Source: Sorangium cellulosum So ce56 (GTDB taxonomy: Bacteria; Myxococcota_A; Polyangia; Polyangiales; Polyangiaceae). From it: DNA of 64,000 nt. The stretch spans positions 6,145,001-6,209,000 of the forward strand of contig NC_010162.1 of NCBI RefSeq assembly GCF_000067165.1. Reading direction: 5' to 3'. The notes under the pieces are model-generated. The model saw nothing but the letters and a program-made list of their open reading frames with translations. It was not told where the DNA came from and searched no databases. Shown piece after piece: positions 18,320-25,621 of this stretch; the first letter of the stretch is position 1; each line of letters opens with the position of its first letter. The position numbers and the translations under genes were made by a program.

Positions 18320-18579
18320 GCGTCGCTCCTCCAGGGAGAGTACCGCTCGTCGCCCTCGCCGTCGAACGCGTCGCGGAGGGCCCCCGTACCACGCCCCCCC
18401 CCGGCCGCGACGGAGCTCCGTGACGATGCCAGCGGCGCCAGCGGCAACCGACGGCCCGCCGCTCCCGGCACGCTCTGCGCCTTTCGCCCACGCCGCGTCG
18501 ACAAGCGCCCCCCGGAAGAACTCTGCATGACAAGATTCGAGACGAGCGCGCAATGGCACACAATGGACGGGAGGGTTAG

Positions 18580-19419
18580 GTGAAAGCCATGGATGTCACC
18601 AAGGTGATGGGCGAGCTGGAGCGGCTCGGCACCGAGCAGAACCGCAAGGTGTACCGGCGCCACGGGATGACCGATCCGCTCTTCGGCGTGAGCTTCGCCC
18701 ACATGAACGCGCTGGAGAAGCGGATCAAGCGCGACCACGAGCTCGCCGAGGCGCTCTGGGCGACGGGCAACGGCGACGCGAGGACGCTGGCGGTGGCGAT
18801 CGCCGATCCGGAGCGCTTCACCTGGGCCAAGCTCGAGGCGTGGCTCGACGGCCTGCGCTCTCCGCTGCTCATCGACCTGCTCATGAAGCGCGTCGCGCTG
18901 AAGACGCCGTTCGCCCGGGACGCGATGGCGCGCTGGACCGCGTCGAGCGACGAGTGGATCGGCCGCGCGGGCTGGACGCTCCTCGGCCTGCTCGCGACCG
19001 AGGACCCGTCGCTGCCCGACAGCGTGTTCGAGGAGCGGCTCTCGGTGATCGAGGCGTCGATCCACCGGGCAAAGAACCGCGCCCGCGAGGGGATGAACAG
19101 CGCGCTCATCAGCATCGGCGGGCGGAACGAGCCGCTGCGAGGCAAGGCGCTCACGGTGGCGCGGCGCATCGGCAAGGTCGAGATCGACCACGGCGAGACG
19201 AGCTGCAAGACGCCCGACGCGACCGCCTACATTGAGAGCATCTGGGCCAGGAAGCCGGCGAAGCCGGCCGCCGCTGCGAAGCCCGCCAAGGCCGCTGCGA
19301 AGCCCGCCAAGGCCGCCGCGAAGCCCGCCAAGGCCGCCGCGAAGCCCGCCAAGGCCGCCGCGAAGCCCGCCAGGGCCGCTGCGAAGCCCGCCAAGGCCGC
19401 CGCCGCAAAGCGAGCCTAG
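18580..19419 (+). CDS. AlkD-like DNA alkylation repair protein with histone-like tail
   Basis: 279 aa. The first about 225 residues are HEAT-like helices of the AlkD/DNA alkylation repair family (VRRIKR-type YRRHGMTDPLFGVSF; AEALWATGNGDAR; MARWTASSDEWIGRAGW), which scan DNA for alkylated bases. The C-terminus from about residue 226 is a KPAKAAA repeat resembling eukaryotic H1 or bacterial histone-like tails, which would add nonspecific DNA affinity. GTG at 18580 (4 bp after GGGAGGG) or ATG at 18589 could be the start. Convergent with the ferritin-like gene. Confidence 0.85.
   Translation: MKAMDVTKVMGELERLGTEQNRKVYRRHGMTDPLFGVSFAHMNALEKRIKRDHELAEALWATGNGDARTLAVAIADPERFTWAKLEAWLDGLRSPLLIDLLMKRVALKTPFARDAMARWTASSDEWIGRAGWTLLGLLATEDPSLPDSVFEERLSVIEASIHRAKNRAREGMNSALISIGGRNEPLRGKALTVARRIGKVEIDHGETSCKTPDATAYIESIWARKPAKPAAAAKPAKAAAKPAKAAAKPAKAAAKPAKAAAKPARAAAKPAKAAAAKRA
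19275..19400 (+). repeat. Six 21-bp units encoding KPAKAAA
   Basis: Near-identical copies of gcgaagcccgccaaggccgc plus one base, starting at 19275, 19296, 19317, 19338, 19359 and 19380. They differ mainly at the last codon position and by one Lys-to-Arg change, so the number probably varies among strains. Confidence 0.9.
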
Positions 19420-19456
19420 CCCGCCAGTTCCGCCACACGCGCCGTCCGGCGCTGGA

Positions 19457-20005
19457 TCACACCGGGTGCGCCGTCGTGAACAGCTCGCCTGGCGGCCCGA
19501 GCAGCTCCTTGCGGGTGAGCCGCTCGACGACCTTGCGCGTGAAGATCAAGTGATCTTCCTCCTCGTGCAGGCGGCGCCGGAACGCCTGCCTCGCCTCGCT
19601 GTCGTCCGCCTCGTCGGCGAGCTCGAGCAGCAGCTGCCAGCCGGCGTTGTCGACGAGCTCCGCGGTGAGCAGCGCGTGGAAGAGGTGGGTCGGGTTCATG
19701 TCCCCGTCGAGCACGATCTGCTCGATGCCCCGCGACTCGACCGCGACGAGCCGCGACATGTCCGTCTCGGCGTGCGCGTCCCCGCCCAGCGCGCGGATCT
19801 GCGCCTCGAGCCACTCCTCGTGCTCCTTCTCCTGGTCCCGGTGCTCCTTGAGCTGACCAAGCCGGGTCATCAGGAGGGGATCGGCCGCGCGGCCGATCTT
19901 CTCCACGATGGAGTCGTACAGCTTGACGCCTGCGCGCTCGAAGGTCAGCCGCTCGCTGAGCAGGTCGATGGCCTTGTCCCTGTTCGTCTGTGCAAGCTTC
20001 TTCAT
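19457..20005 (-). CDS. Ferritin-like domain protein
   Basis: 182 aa, all-helical. Carboxylate/His pairs suited to a diiron site are visible: ERLTFERAG, KEHRDQEKEHEEW, LLTAELVDNAG and RLHEEEDHLIFTRK. The pattern E...ExxH...E...ExxH is that of ferritin-like four-helix bundles (Dps/bacterioferritin/rubrerythrin relatives). Probable cytoplasmic role in iron or peroxide handling, but no specific subfamily is claimed. ATG 20005 is followed by a Lys-rich start and preceded by GGAGGGATC. Transcribed alone, convergent with the AlkD-like gene. Confidence 0.75.
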   Translation of the reverse strand: MKKLAQTNRDKAIDLLSERLTFERAGVKLYDSIVEKIGRAADPLLMTRLGQLKEHRDQEKEHEEWLEAQIRALGGDAHAETDMSRLVAVESRGIEQIVLDGDMNPTHLFHALLTAELVDNAGWQLLLELADEADDSEARQAFRRRLHEEEDHLIFTRKVVERLTRKELLGPPGELFTTAHPV

Positions 20006-20099
20006 GGATCCCTCCGACCGGGGCGCATGCGATTCGCAGGCCGCCGCGCGCCGCGCCTGCGAGGCGGGCAGAGCGCCGGCCGGGCGCGGCGCGCGGCGA

Positions 20100-22421
20100 T
20101 CAGAGGTGCTCTGTCAGGTACTCGACGATGGCGCGGTTCGCGTAATGGCTCGCGGCCGGCGACCTGTAGCCGTGCCGCTCGCCCGGGAACACGAGGGTGT
20201 CGAACCGCTTGTCCGCGGCCATGAGCGCCTCGATCATCTTCGCCGTGTGCGCAAAGTGCACGTTCTCATCCATGAGCCCATGCATGAGGAGCAGCTTGCC
20301 GCGCAGGTTGCCCGCGCGCTTCGTGAGATCGGTCGCCTCGTACCGCGCGGCCTCCTTGTCGAGGAGACCCATGTACCGCTCCGTGTAGCCCGTGTCGTAC
20401 AGCCGATCGTCGCTCACCGGTGATCCCGCGACGCCCACGTGGAAGCGGTCCGGCGCCATGAGGAGCGCCTCCAGCGCCATCCTGCCGCCGTAGCTGTGGC
20501 CGTAGATCCCGACGCGGCCCGCGTCGACGTAAGGCAGCGTCTTCAGGAAATCGAGGCCCGCGATCTGGTCGGCGAGCTCGACCTCGCCGAGGCGCCCGTG
20601 AATGGCGGACTCGAACGCGCGCCCGCGGTTCGCCGAGCCGCGGTTGTCGAGCTGAAACACCACCACCCCGCGGTCCGCGAGGTGATTCCACAGCAGCCAC
20701 GGCGACCACGAGTTGAAGACCGTCTGGACGCCGGGCCCCCCGTACACGCTCACCACGACCGGATAGCGGCGGCCGGGCTCGATCCTCCGCGGCGCGAGCA
20801 GCGCGCCGTAGAGCGTGTCGCCGCTCGCGGCGCGCACCTCGACGATCTCGGGGGCGCGCAGCTCGAGCTCCGCGAGCTCGCGGTCCACGGGCGCCGGCAG
20901 CGCGCCGACCTCGGCGTTGTCCGCGCCCCTCACCGCCCCTCTCCACGGGCGATCCAGGGCCGCATGGAGCTCGACGTACCCCGGCCCCCTCGGATCCACG
21001 GTGATCTGGTGCATCCCCGGGTCGGACGTGAGCCGCTTCACCTCGCCGCCCGCGAGCGGCACGGTGTAGAGGTGGCGCTCGGTCGGGCCGTCCTTCGTCG
21101 CCACGAAGCGCGCGAGGCCGCGCTCCTCGTCCGGCGGAAGGAGCGAGGTGATGTCCCAGTCCCCCGCGGTGAGCCGCGCGAGCTCGGCGCCCGAGCCGGC
21201 GTCCCGCAGCGCGAGGTGGCGGTGGCCGCCCTCGGCGGTCGACCAGAGGAACCTCGGCGAGCGCTCGAGGAGCCGCATGTCGGCGAAGTCAACCCACGTC
21301 GGCGACGTCTCGACGACGACCTCGGCCGCCTCGCCCGAGCGCGGCCTCGCGCGGAGGAGCGAGAGGCGCTTCTGGTCGCGCGAGAGGGTCTGGAACCAGA
21401 GCGCCTTGCCGTCGTCCGCCCAGGCGAACCGGCCGAGGTAGCGCTCGCCTTCGCCATCGGCGCCCTTCCACGCGAGCCATGTCGTCTTCCTGGTGGCGAG
21501 ATCGAGGATGCCCGCCCTGACGCGGGGGTTCTTGCCGCCGACGCGCGGGTAACGCGCCATCATGAGATCTTCCTTGCCGTCGCGGAAGCCGAGGACTGGC
21601 ACCTTCTCGACCTCTCGCTCGTCGACCTCCAGATAAGCCACCCGGTCGCAGCCGGGGGAGATCCAGAAGCCGCTCGGCTCATCGAACTCCTCCTGACCGT
21701 TGAAGTCGCTCAGGCCGCGCGACACCCCCTCGGGCGCCCCCCGGGTCAGCGCCGTCTCGCGGCGCGAGGCGACGTCGATCATGAAGAGCTCGCGCCCGCG
21801 GACGAACACCACGCGCTCGCCGCCGTCGCACACCTTCGGATCGATCTCCGGCTCGGGCGTGTCGGTGAGCCGCGCGATCGCCCCTTTCGGGTCGCGCGCG
21901 TCGCGCAAGAAGAGGTCGCCGCCGAAGGGGATGAGCAGGACCTCTGCCCGCTTCGCCCACGAATAGGCCGTGATCCCCCTGGAGAACATGCGCTGTCGCT
22001 CGCGGCGGAGCTCCTCCTCGCGCGACAGCGGCTTCGCGTCCTTCAGCAGGTCGCCCGAGGCGACGAGCTGCCGGATCTCGCGCGATGTGGTGTCGAAGGC
22101 GAAGAGAGACTGCTCCGGCCCGTCCGCCTGCCGCTGGAGGTAGGTGATCAGGTTCCCGCCGGGCGCGTACTGGATCCCCCTGGGCAGCCGCGCTCCGAGC
22201 GGCGGTTGCCGGCCGAGGTGGGCGTACGTGATCCGGCTCGCCTCCGGCCCGGCGATGCGCGTCCTGTCCGGCGGGGCGGCCTGCTTCACCGCCGCAGCGG
22301 CCCCGGCCGGGGCCGCCTTGGCGGGCGGGGCGGCCCTCGGCGGGGACGAGCCGGGCGGGGCGCAGGCGGCCAAGAGGAGGGGGAGCAACCCCCAGATTGC
22401 GGGGCGCGGCGGAGTTCGCAT
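20100..22421 (-). CDS. S9 family dipeptidyl-peptidase IV-type lipoprotein
   Basis: 773 aa. Signal peptide with lipobox LLAAC (Cys20) predicts a membrane-anchored periplasmic or outer-membrane enzyme. The central part is the DPP-IV beta-propeller (DFNGQEEFDEPSGFW contains the Glu pair region that binds the substrate amino terminus in DPP-IV), and the C-terminus is the alpha/beta-hydrolase domain with GHSYGG (Ser643), Asp718 in MDENVH and His750 in ERHGYRS. Removes dipeptides from oligopeptide N-termini, fitting a predatory or scavenging lifestyle. ATG 22421 is chosen because it starts the signal peptide. Confidence 0.93.
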   Translation of the reverse strand: MRTPPRPAIWGLLPLLLAACAPPGSSPPRAAPPAKAAPAGAAAAVKQAAPPDRTRIAGPEASRITYAHLGRQPPLGARLPRGIQYAPGGNLITYLQRQADGPEQSLFAFDTTSREIRQLVASGDLLKDAKPLSREEELRRERQRMFSRGITAYSWAKRAEVLLIPFGGDLFLRDARDPKGAIARLTDTPEPEIDPKVCDGGERVVFVRGRELFMIDVASRRETALTRGAPEGVSRGLSDFNGQEEFDEPSGFWISPGCDRVAYLEVDEREVEKVPVLGFRDGKEDLMMARYPRVGGKNPRVRAGILDLATRKTTWLAWKGADGEGERYLGRFAWADDGKALWFQTLSRDQKRLSLLRARPRSGEAAEVVVETSPTWVDFADMRLLERSPRFLWSTAEGGHRHLALRDAGSGAELARLTAGDWDITSLLPPDEERGLARFVATKDGPTERHLYTVPLAGGEVKRLTSDPGMHQITVDPRGPGYVELHAALDRPWRGAVRGADNAEVGALPAPVDRELAELELRAPEIVEVRAASGDTLYGALLAPRRIEPGRRYPVVVSVYGGPGVQTVFNSWSPWLLWNHLADRGVVVFQLDNRGSANRGRAFESAIHGRLGEVELADQIAGLDFLKTLPYVDAGRVGIYGHSYGGRMALEALLMAPDRFHVGVAGSPVSDDRLYDTGYTERYMGLLDKEAARYEATDLTKRAGNLRGKLLLMHGLMDENVHFAHTAKMIEALMAADKRFDTLVFPGERHGYRSPAASHYANRAIVEYLTEHL

Positions 22422-22496
22422 GGCCGCGATTTCGCTCGACGCGGCGGGGAATGTCAAACGCCGGCTGCCGTGGCGAGGCCAGGGGGTGAGAGGAGA

Positions 22497-22645
22497 GAGA
22501 AAAAAAAAAAAACGCAAAGACCCGAAGACGCAAAAGGGAAAGAAGACGTCTCAAGGCGCAAAGGAATCATCGGAGCGGCAGAGATCGGGCCCCTGCCCTG
22601 CATCTCTTCTTTTTTGCGTCTTTGCGTTTGAATTCTCCTTCTACG
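22497..22645. repeat. Interspersed palindromic element, copy 1
   Basis: Starts in a poly-A run (22500-22512). AAACGCAAAGAC (22510-22521) is the exact reverse complement of GTCTTTGCGTTT (22618-22629). The interior holds GACGTCTCAAGGCGC near 22545, and the right arm ends in TTTGAATTCT. A second copy with the same core (one mismatch) and the same GAATTCT edge is at 43053-43137. It sits between the divergent upstream and downstream ends of two minus-strand genes and is much AT-richer than its neighbours. Confidence 0.75.
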
Positions 22646-22692
22646 TCTCGCGCTCACAGCACTCGATCTCCATCGCGCGCCATGAAGGCAGG

Positions 22693-25272
22693 TCAGCTCG
22701 CGATGCGCCGGAGCACGATGACCGGCCGCCCCGCGTCGCGCGAGCGATCGATATCCACCTTGCAGTCGAGCATCCAGTCGTTGTGGTCCTCCGGATCGGC
22801 GATGATCTGCTGGACGACCCAGGAACCGCCGTCCTCGGCGGGGTGGATGATCGTGTTGCTCGGGCTCCGGGCCGCCGGATCGGTGCGGATCGCCGCGTGC
22901 TCCGCGTAGTAGCCTCGGAGCGCCTCGTCCAGCCGATCCGCCGTCCAGGGCGCCTCCTCCCCCTCCACCATCTCGGCGGCGACCTCGTAATCGCGGCGGG
23001 CCAGCGCGCGCAGGAAGAAGAAGAGCTCGTTCCTCACGAGCACGGTGAACTCCTTGACGTTCCGCGTGACGTCGAACGCGGCCGGCTCCACGGCGCCGCC
23101 CGGGGCCGCCGCGCGCGGCTGGAACGACGGGTCGCGCAGCCGCTCCCACTCGTCGAGCAGGCTCGAGTCCACGCCGCGGATGAGCGCCCGGAAATAGGCG
23201 ATCATGTCGATGGTGTCGCTGTCCTTCGCGTACTCGGGCACCGTCTGGACGAGCGCCTTGTACACCTCGGAGACGTACCTGAGGAGCAGCCCCTCCGCCC
23301 GCTCCAGGTTGTACTCCCGGATGTACTCGCTGAACGACAGGTATTGCTCGTACATCTCGCGCGCGACGCCCTTCGGACGGATGTTCTCCTGCCCTACCCA
23401 GGGGTGCCGACGCGCGTAGTCGTTGAAGGTCCCGTAGATGAACTCGCGGTTCGGCCTCGGATAATCGAGCTTCTCGAGCTCCTCCATCCGCTGCTCGTAC
23501 TCCACGCCCGCCGCCTTCAGCTCCGCGAGCTTCTCGGTCTTCAGCCGATCGAGCTGCTTCTGCAGGATGAGGTCGGGGTTCTCGAGGATCGACTCGACGA
23601 GCGTCAAGAGATCGAGCGGATAGGTGCCGCTGTCGGGATCCAGCTTGCCCACCGTCTCGAGGACGTAGAGCGAGAGGGCGTGGTTCAGCGAGAAATCTTC
23701 CTGGAGATCCGCGTTGATGCGGAGGCGCTTGCCCGGCCCGTCTTCCCTGGGGACGAACTCGATGATGCGCGCCTCCACGAGCGAGCGGAAGAGGAGCATC
23801 GCCGTCCTGCCGTGCTGGCGCCGGACCGCCGGCCGATCGTGGGTGCCGCGGATGAGCCGCTTCAGCGCCAGACAGCCGCCCTCCTCGCGCCCGAGCACGT
23901 TGACGAGCATGCCGTGCGTGACCTGGAACCGGGACACGAGCGGCTCGGGCGGCGACTGGATCAGCCTTTCGAACGTCTGCCGGTCCCAGTGCACATAGCC
24001 CTTCTCCGGCGGCTTCTTCCTGACGATCTTCCGCCGCTTGGCCGGGTCGTTCCCCGCCTTCGCCTCGAGCCTCATGTTCTCGATGACGTGCTCCGGCGCC
24101 TGGGCGACGACGCTCCCCTGGTTGTCGAACCCCTTCCGCCCGGCCCGGCCGCTGATCTGCTGGAAGTCACGCACGCTCAGGATGGCCGTCTTCTCGCCGT
24201 CGAACTTGCAGAGCTTCGTGAACAGCACCGTGCGGATCGGGATGTTGACGCCGACGCCGAGCGTGTCCGTGCCGCAGATGATCTTGAGGTGCCCCTGCTG
24301 GGCCAGCTTCTCGACGAGCAGCCGGTATTTCGGCAGGAGCCCCGCGTGGTGGAGCCCGATCCCGTGCCTGACGAAGCGCTGCACCTCGCGGCCGTAGGGG
24401 CTCGAGAACTTGAACGGACCCCCGAACGCGGACCCCGGCCCTGCGCCCGCGAGGGCCGCGGTGATCGCGCGCTTCTCCTCCTTGGTGCAGTAATCCTGGC
24501 TCATCAGGTTCTGCGCCTCCTCGGCGCAGCCCCGCTGCGTGAAGCTCACGATGTAGATCGGCGCCTTGCCGCTCTTCACGAGCGTCGCGACGGTCTCGTG
24601 GAGCGGTGTCTCGCGGTACTCGAAGTCGAGCGGCACCGGGCGCACGGTCGACTTGATCACGGCGGTCTGCTCGCCCGTCAGGCGCGTGAGCTCCTCCTGG
24701 AAGAACTCGGTGCCTCCGAGCGTGGCGCTCATGAGCAAGAACCTCGCCTGCGGCAGCGTGAGCAGCGGGATCTGCCAGGCCGCGCCGCGATCGCGATCCG
24801 AGTAGTAGTGGAACTCGTCCATGATCACGTAGTCGCAGAGCGCCTTCTCGCCCTCGCGGAGCGCGATGTTCGCGAGGATCTCCGCGGTGCAGCAGATGAT
24901 GGGCGCGTCGCGGTTCACGGCCGCGTCGCCCGTCAACATGCCCACGTTCTCGGGGCCGAAGTCGTTGCAGAGCGAGAAGAACTTCTCGCTGACGAGCGCC
25001 TTGATCGGGCACGTGTAGTACGACTTCATCCCCTCGGCGAGCGCCTTGAAGTGCATGGCGGCCGCGACGAGCGACTTGCCCGAGCCGGTCGGCGTGTTGA
25101 GGATCACGTTCTTGCCGCCGAAGATCTCGAGGATGGCCTCCTCCTGCGCCGGGTAGAGCTCGAGCCCCCGCTCGGCGACGTAGTCGAGGAAGCCGTTCAG
25201 GAGATCGTCGGCCGTGAAGTCGTGAGGCGACGGCGGGAGGCGAGCGAGGAGCGGAGCGGCGGCTTGATCCAT
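22693..25272 (-). CDS. Ski2/Mtr4-like DEAD/DEAH-box RNA helicase
   Basis: 859 aa. Motif I TPTGSGKS, motif II reads DEFH rather than DEAH/DEVH, motif III SATLG, and motif VI QQISGRAGRKG with preceding TDTLGVGVNIP. The arrangement and the long helical C-terminus match Ski2-like helicases (DUF3516-type bacterial members), expected to unwind structured RNA or RNA-DNA. A Lys/Arg-rich insert (AKRRKIVRKK) follows the helicase core. ATG 25272 is used; an in-frame ATG 24 bases earlier is possible and neither has a clear Shine-Dalgarno. Divergent from the histidine kinase gene. Confidence 0.88.
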   Translation of the reverse strand: MDQAAAPLLARLPPSPHDFTADDLLNGFLDYVAERGLELYPAQEEAILEIFGGKNVILNTPTGSGKSLVAAAMHFKALAEGMKSYYTCPIKALVSEKFFSLCNDFGPENVGMLTGDAAVNRDAPIICCTAEILANIALREGEKALCDYVIMDEFHYYSDRDRGAAWQIPLLTLPQARFLLMSATLGGTEFFQEELTRLTGEQTAVIKSTVRPVPLDFEYRETPLHETVATLVKSGKAPIYIVSFTQRGCAEEAQNLMSQDYCTKEEKRAITAALAGAGPGSAFGGPFKFSSPYGREVQRFVRHGIGLHHAGLLPKYRLLVEKLAQQGHLKIICGTDTLGVGVNIPIRTVLFTKLCKFDGEKTAILSVRDFQQISGRAGRKGFDNQGSVVAQAPEHVIENMRLEAKAGNDPAKRRKIVRKKPPEKGYVHWDRQTFERLIQSPPEPLVSRFQVTHGMLVNVLGREEGGCLALKRLIRGTHDRPAVRRQHGRTAMLLFRSLVEARIIEFVPREDGPGKRLRINADLQEDFSLNHALSLYVLETVGKLDPDSGTYPLDLLTLVESILENPDLILQKQLDRLKTEKLAELKAAGVEYEQRMEELEKLDYPRPNREFIYGTFNDYARRHPWVGQENIRPKGVAREMYEQYLSFSEYIREYNLERAEGLLLRYVSEVYKALVQTVPEYAKDSDTIDMIAYFRALIRGVDSSLLDEWERLRDPSFQPRAAAPGGAVEPAAFDVTRNVKEFTVLVRNELFFFLRALARRDYEVAAEMVEGEEAPWTADRLDEALRGYYAEHAAIRTDPAARSPSNTIIHPAEDGGSWVVQQIIADPEDHNDWMLDCKVDIDRSRDAGRPVIVLRRIAS

Positions 25273-25621
25273 GGCGGCTGTCGGGCGCGCGCCCATGGGC
25301 GCGGGCCCACCATGCAGAAGCCTGGTTTCAGCGAGAATGCAAGCAAACTCCTCCATGTCCGGGCCGGATCGCCCGCGACGCGCGCTCGGCGCGCGACCGA
25401 CGCGGCAGGCGCAACCGACACCGCCGTCGCGCTGGCGCGACCGACACGGCAGACGGAACAGGCGGATCGGACGCAGCAGGCTCCGCCCAGTCAAGCAGGA
25501 CGAGCAGAGGACGGTGGCGATCGAGGTGCCATGCCGCCCGCAGCGTCACGCGATCGTGATAGCGTGGCCGGACGAAACACCAGGGGGAGCGCCATGCACA
25601 CACGGCCGAGCGGGCGGGTGC
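25273..25621. other. Divergent control region between helicase and hybrid kinase genes
   Basis: 349 bp. Contains a perfect 16-bp palindrome (cgcgcccatgggcgcg, 25288-25303) just upstream of the helicase start, and AC-rich degenerate repeats (cgacacggcagacgg type) at 25400-25460. The hybrid kinase frame remains open here, but it encodes Arg/Pro-rich sequence without domain character. Confidence 0.4.

Noticed and set aside
25271..25621. Extended N-terminus of the hybrid kinase
   Set aside because: The sequence is Arg/Pro-rich, contains no PAS signature, and two better ATG starts follow.
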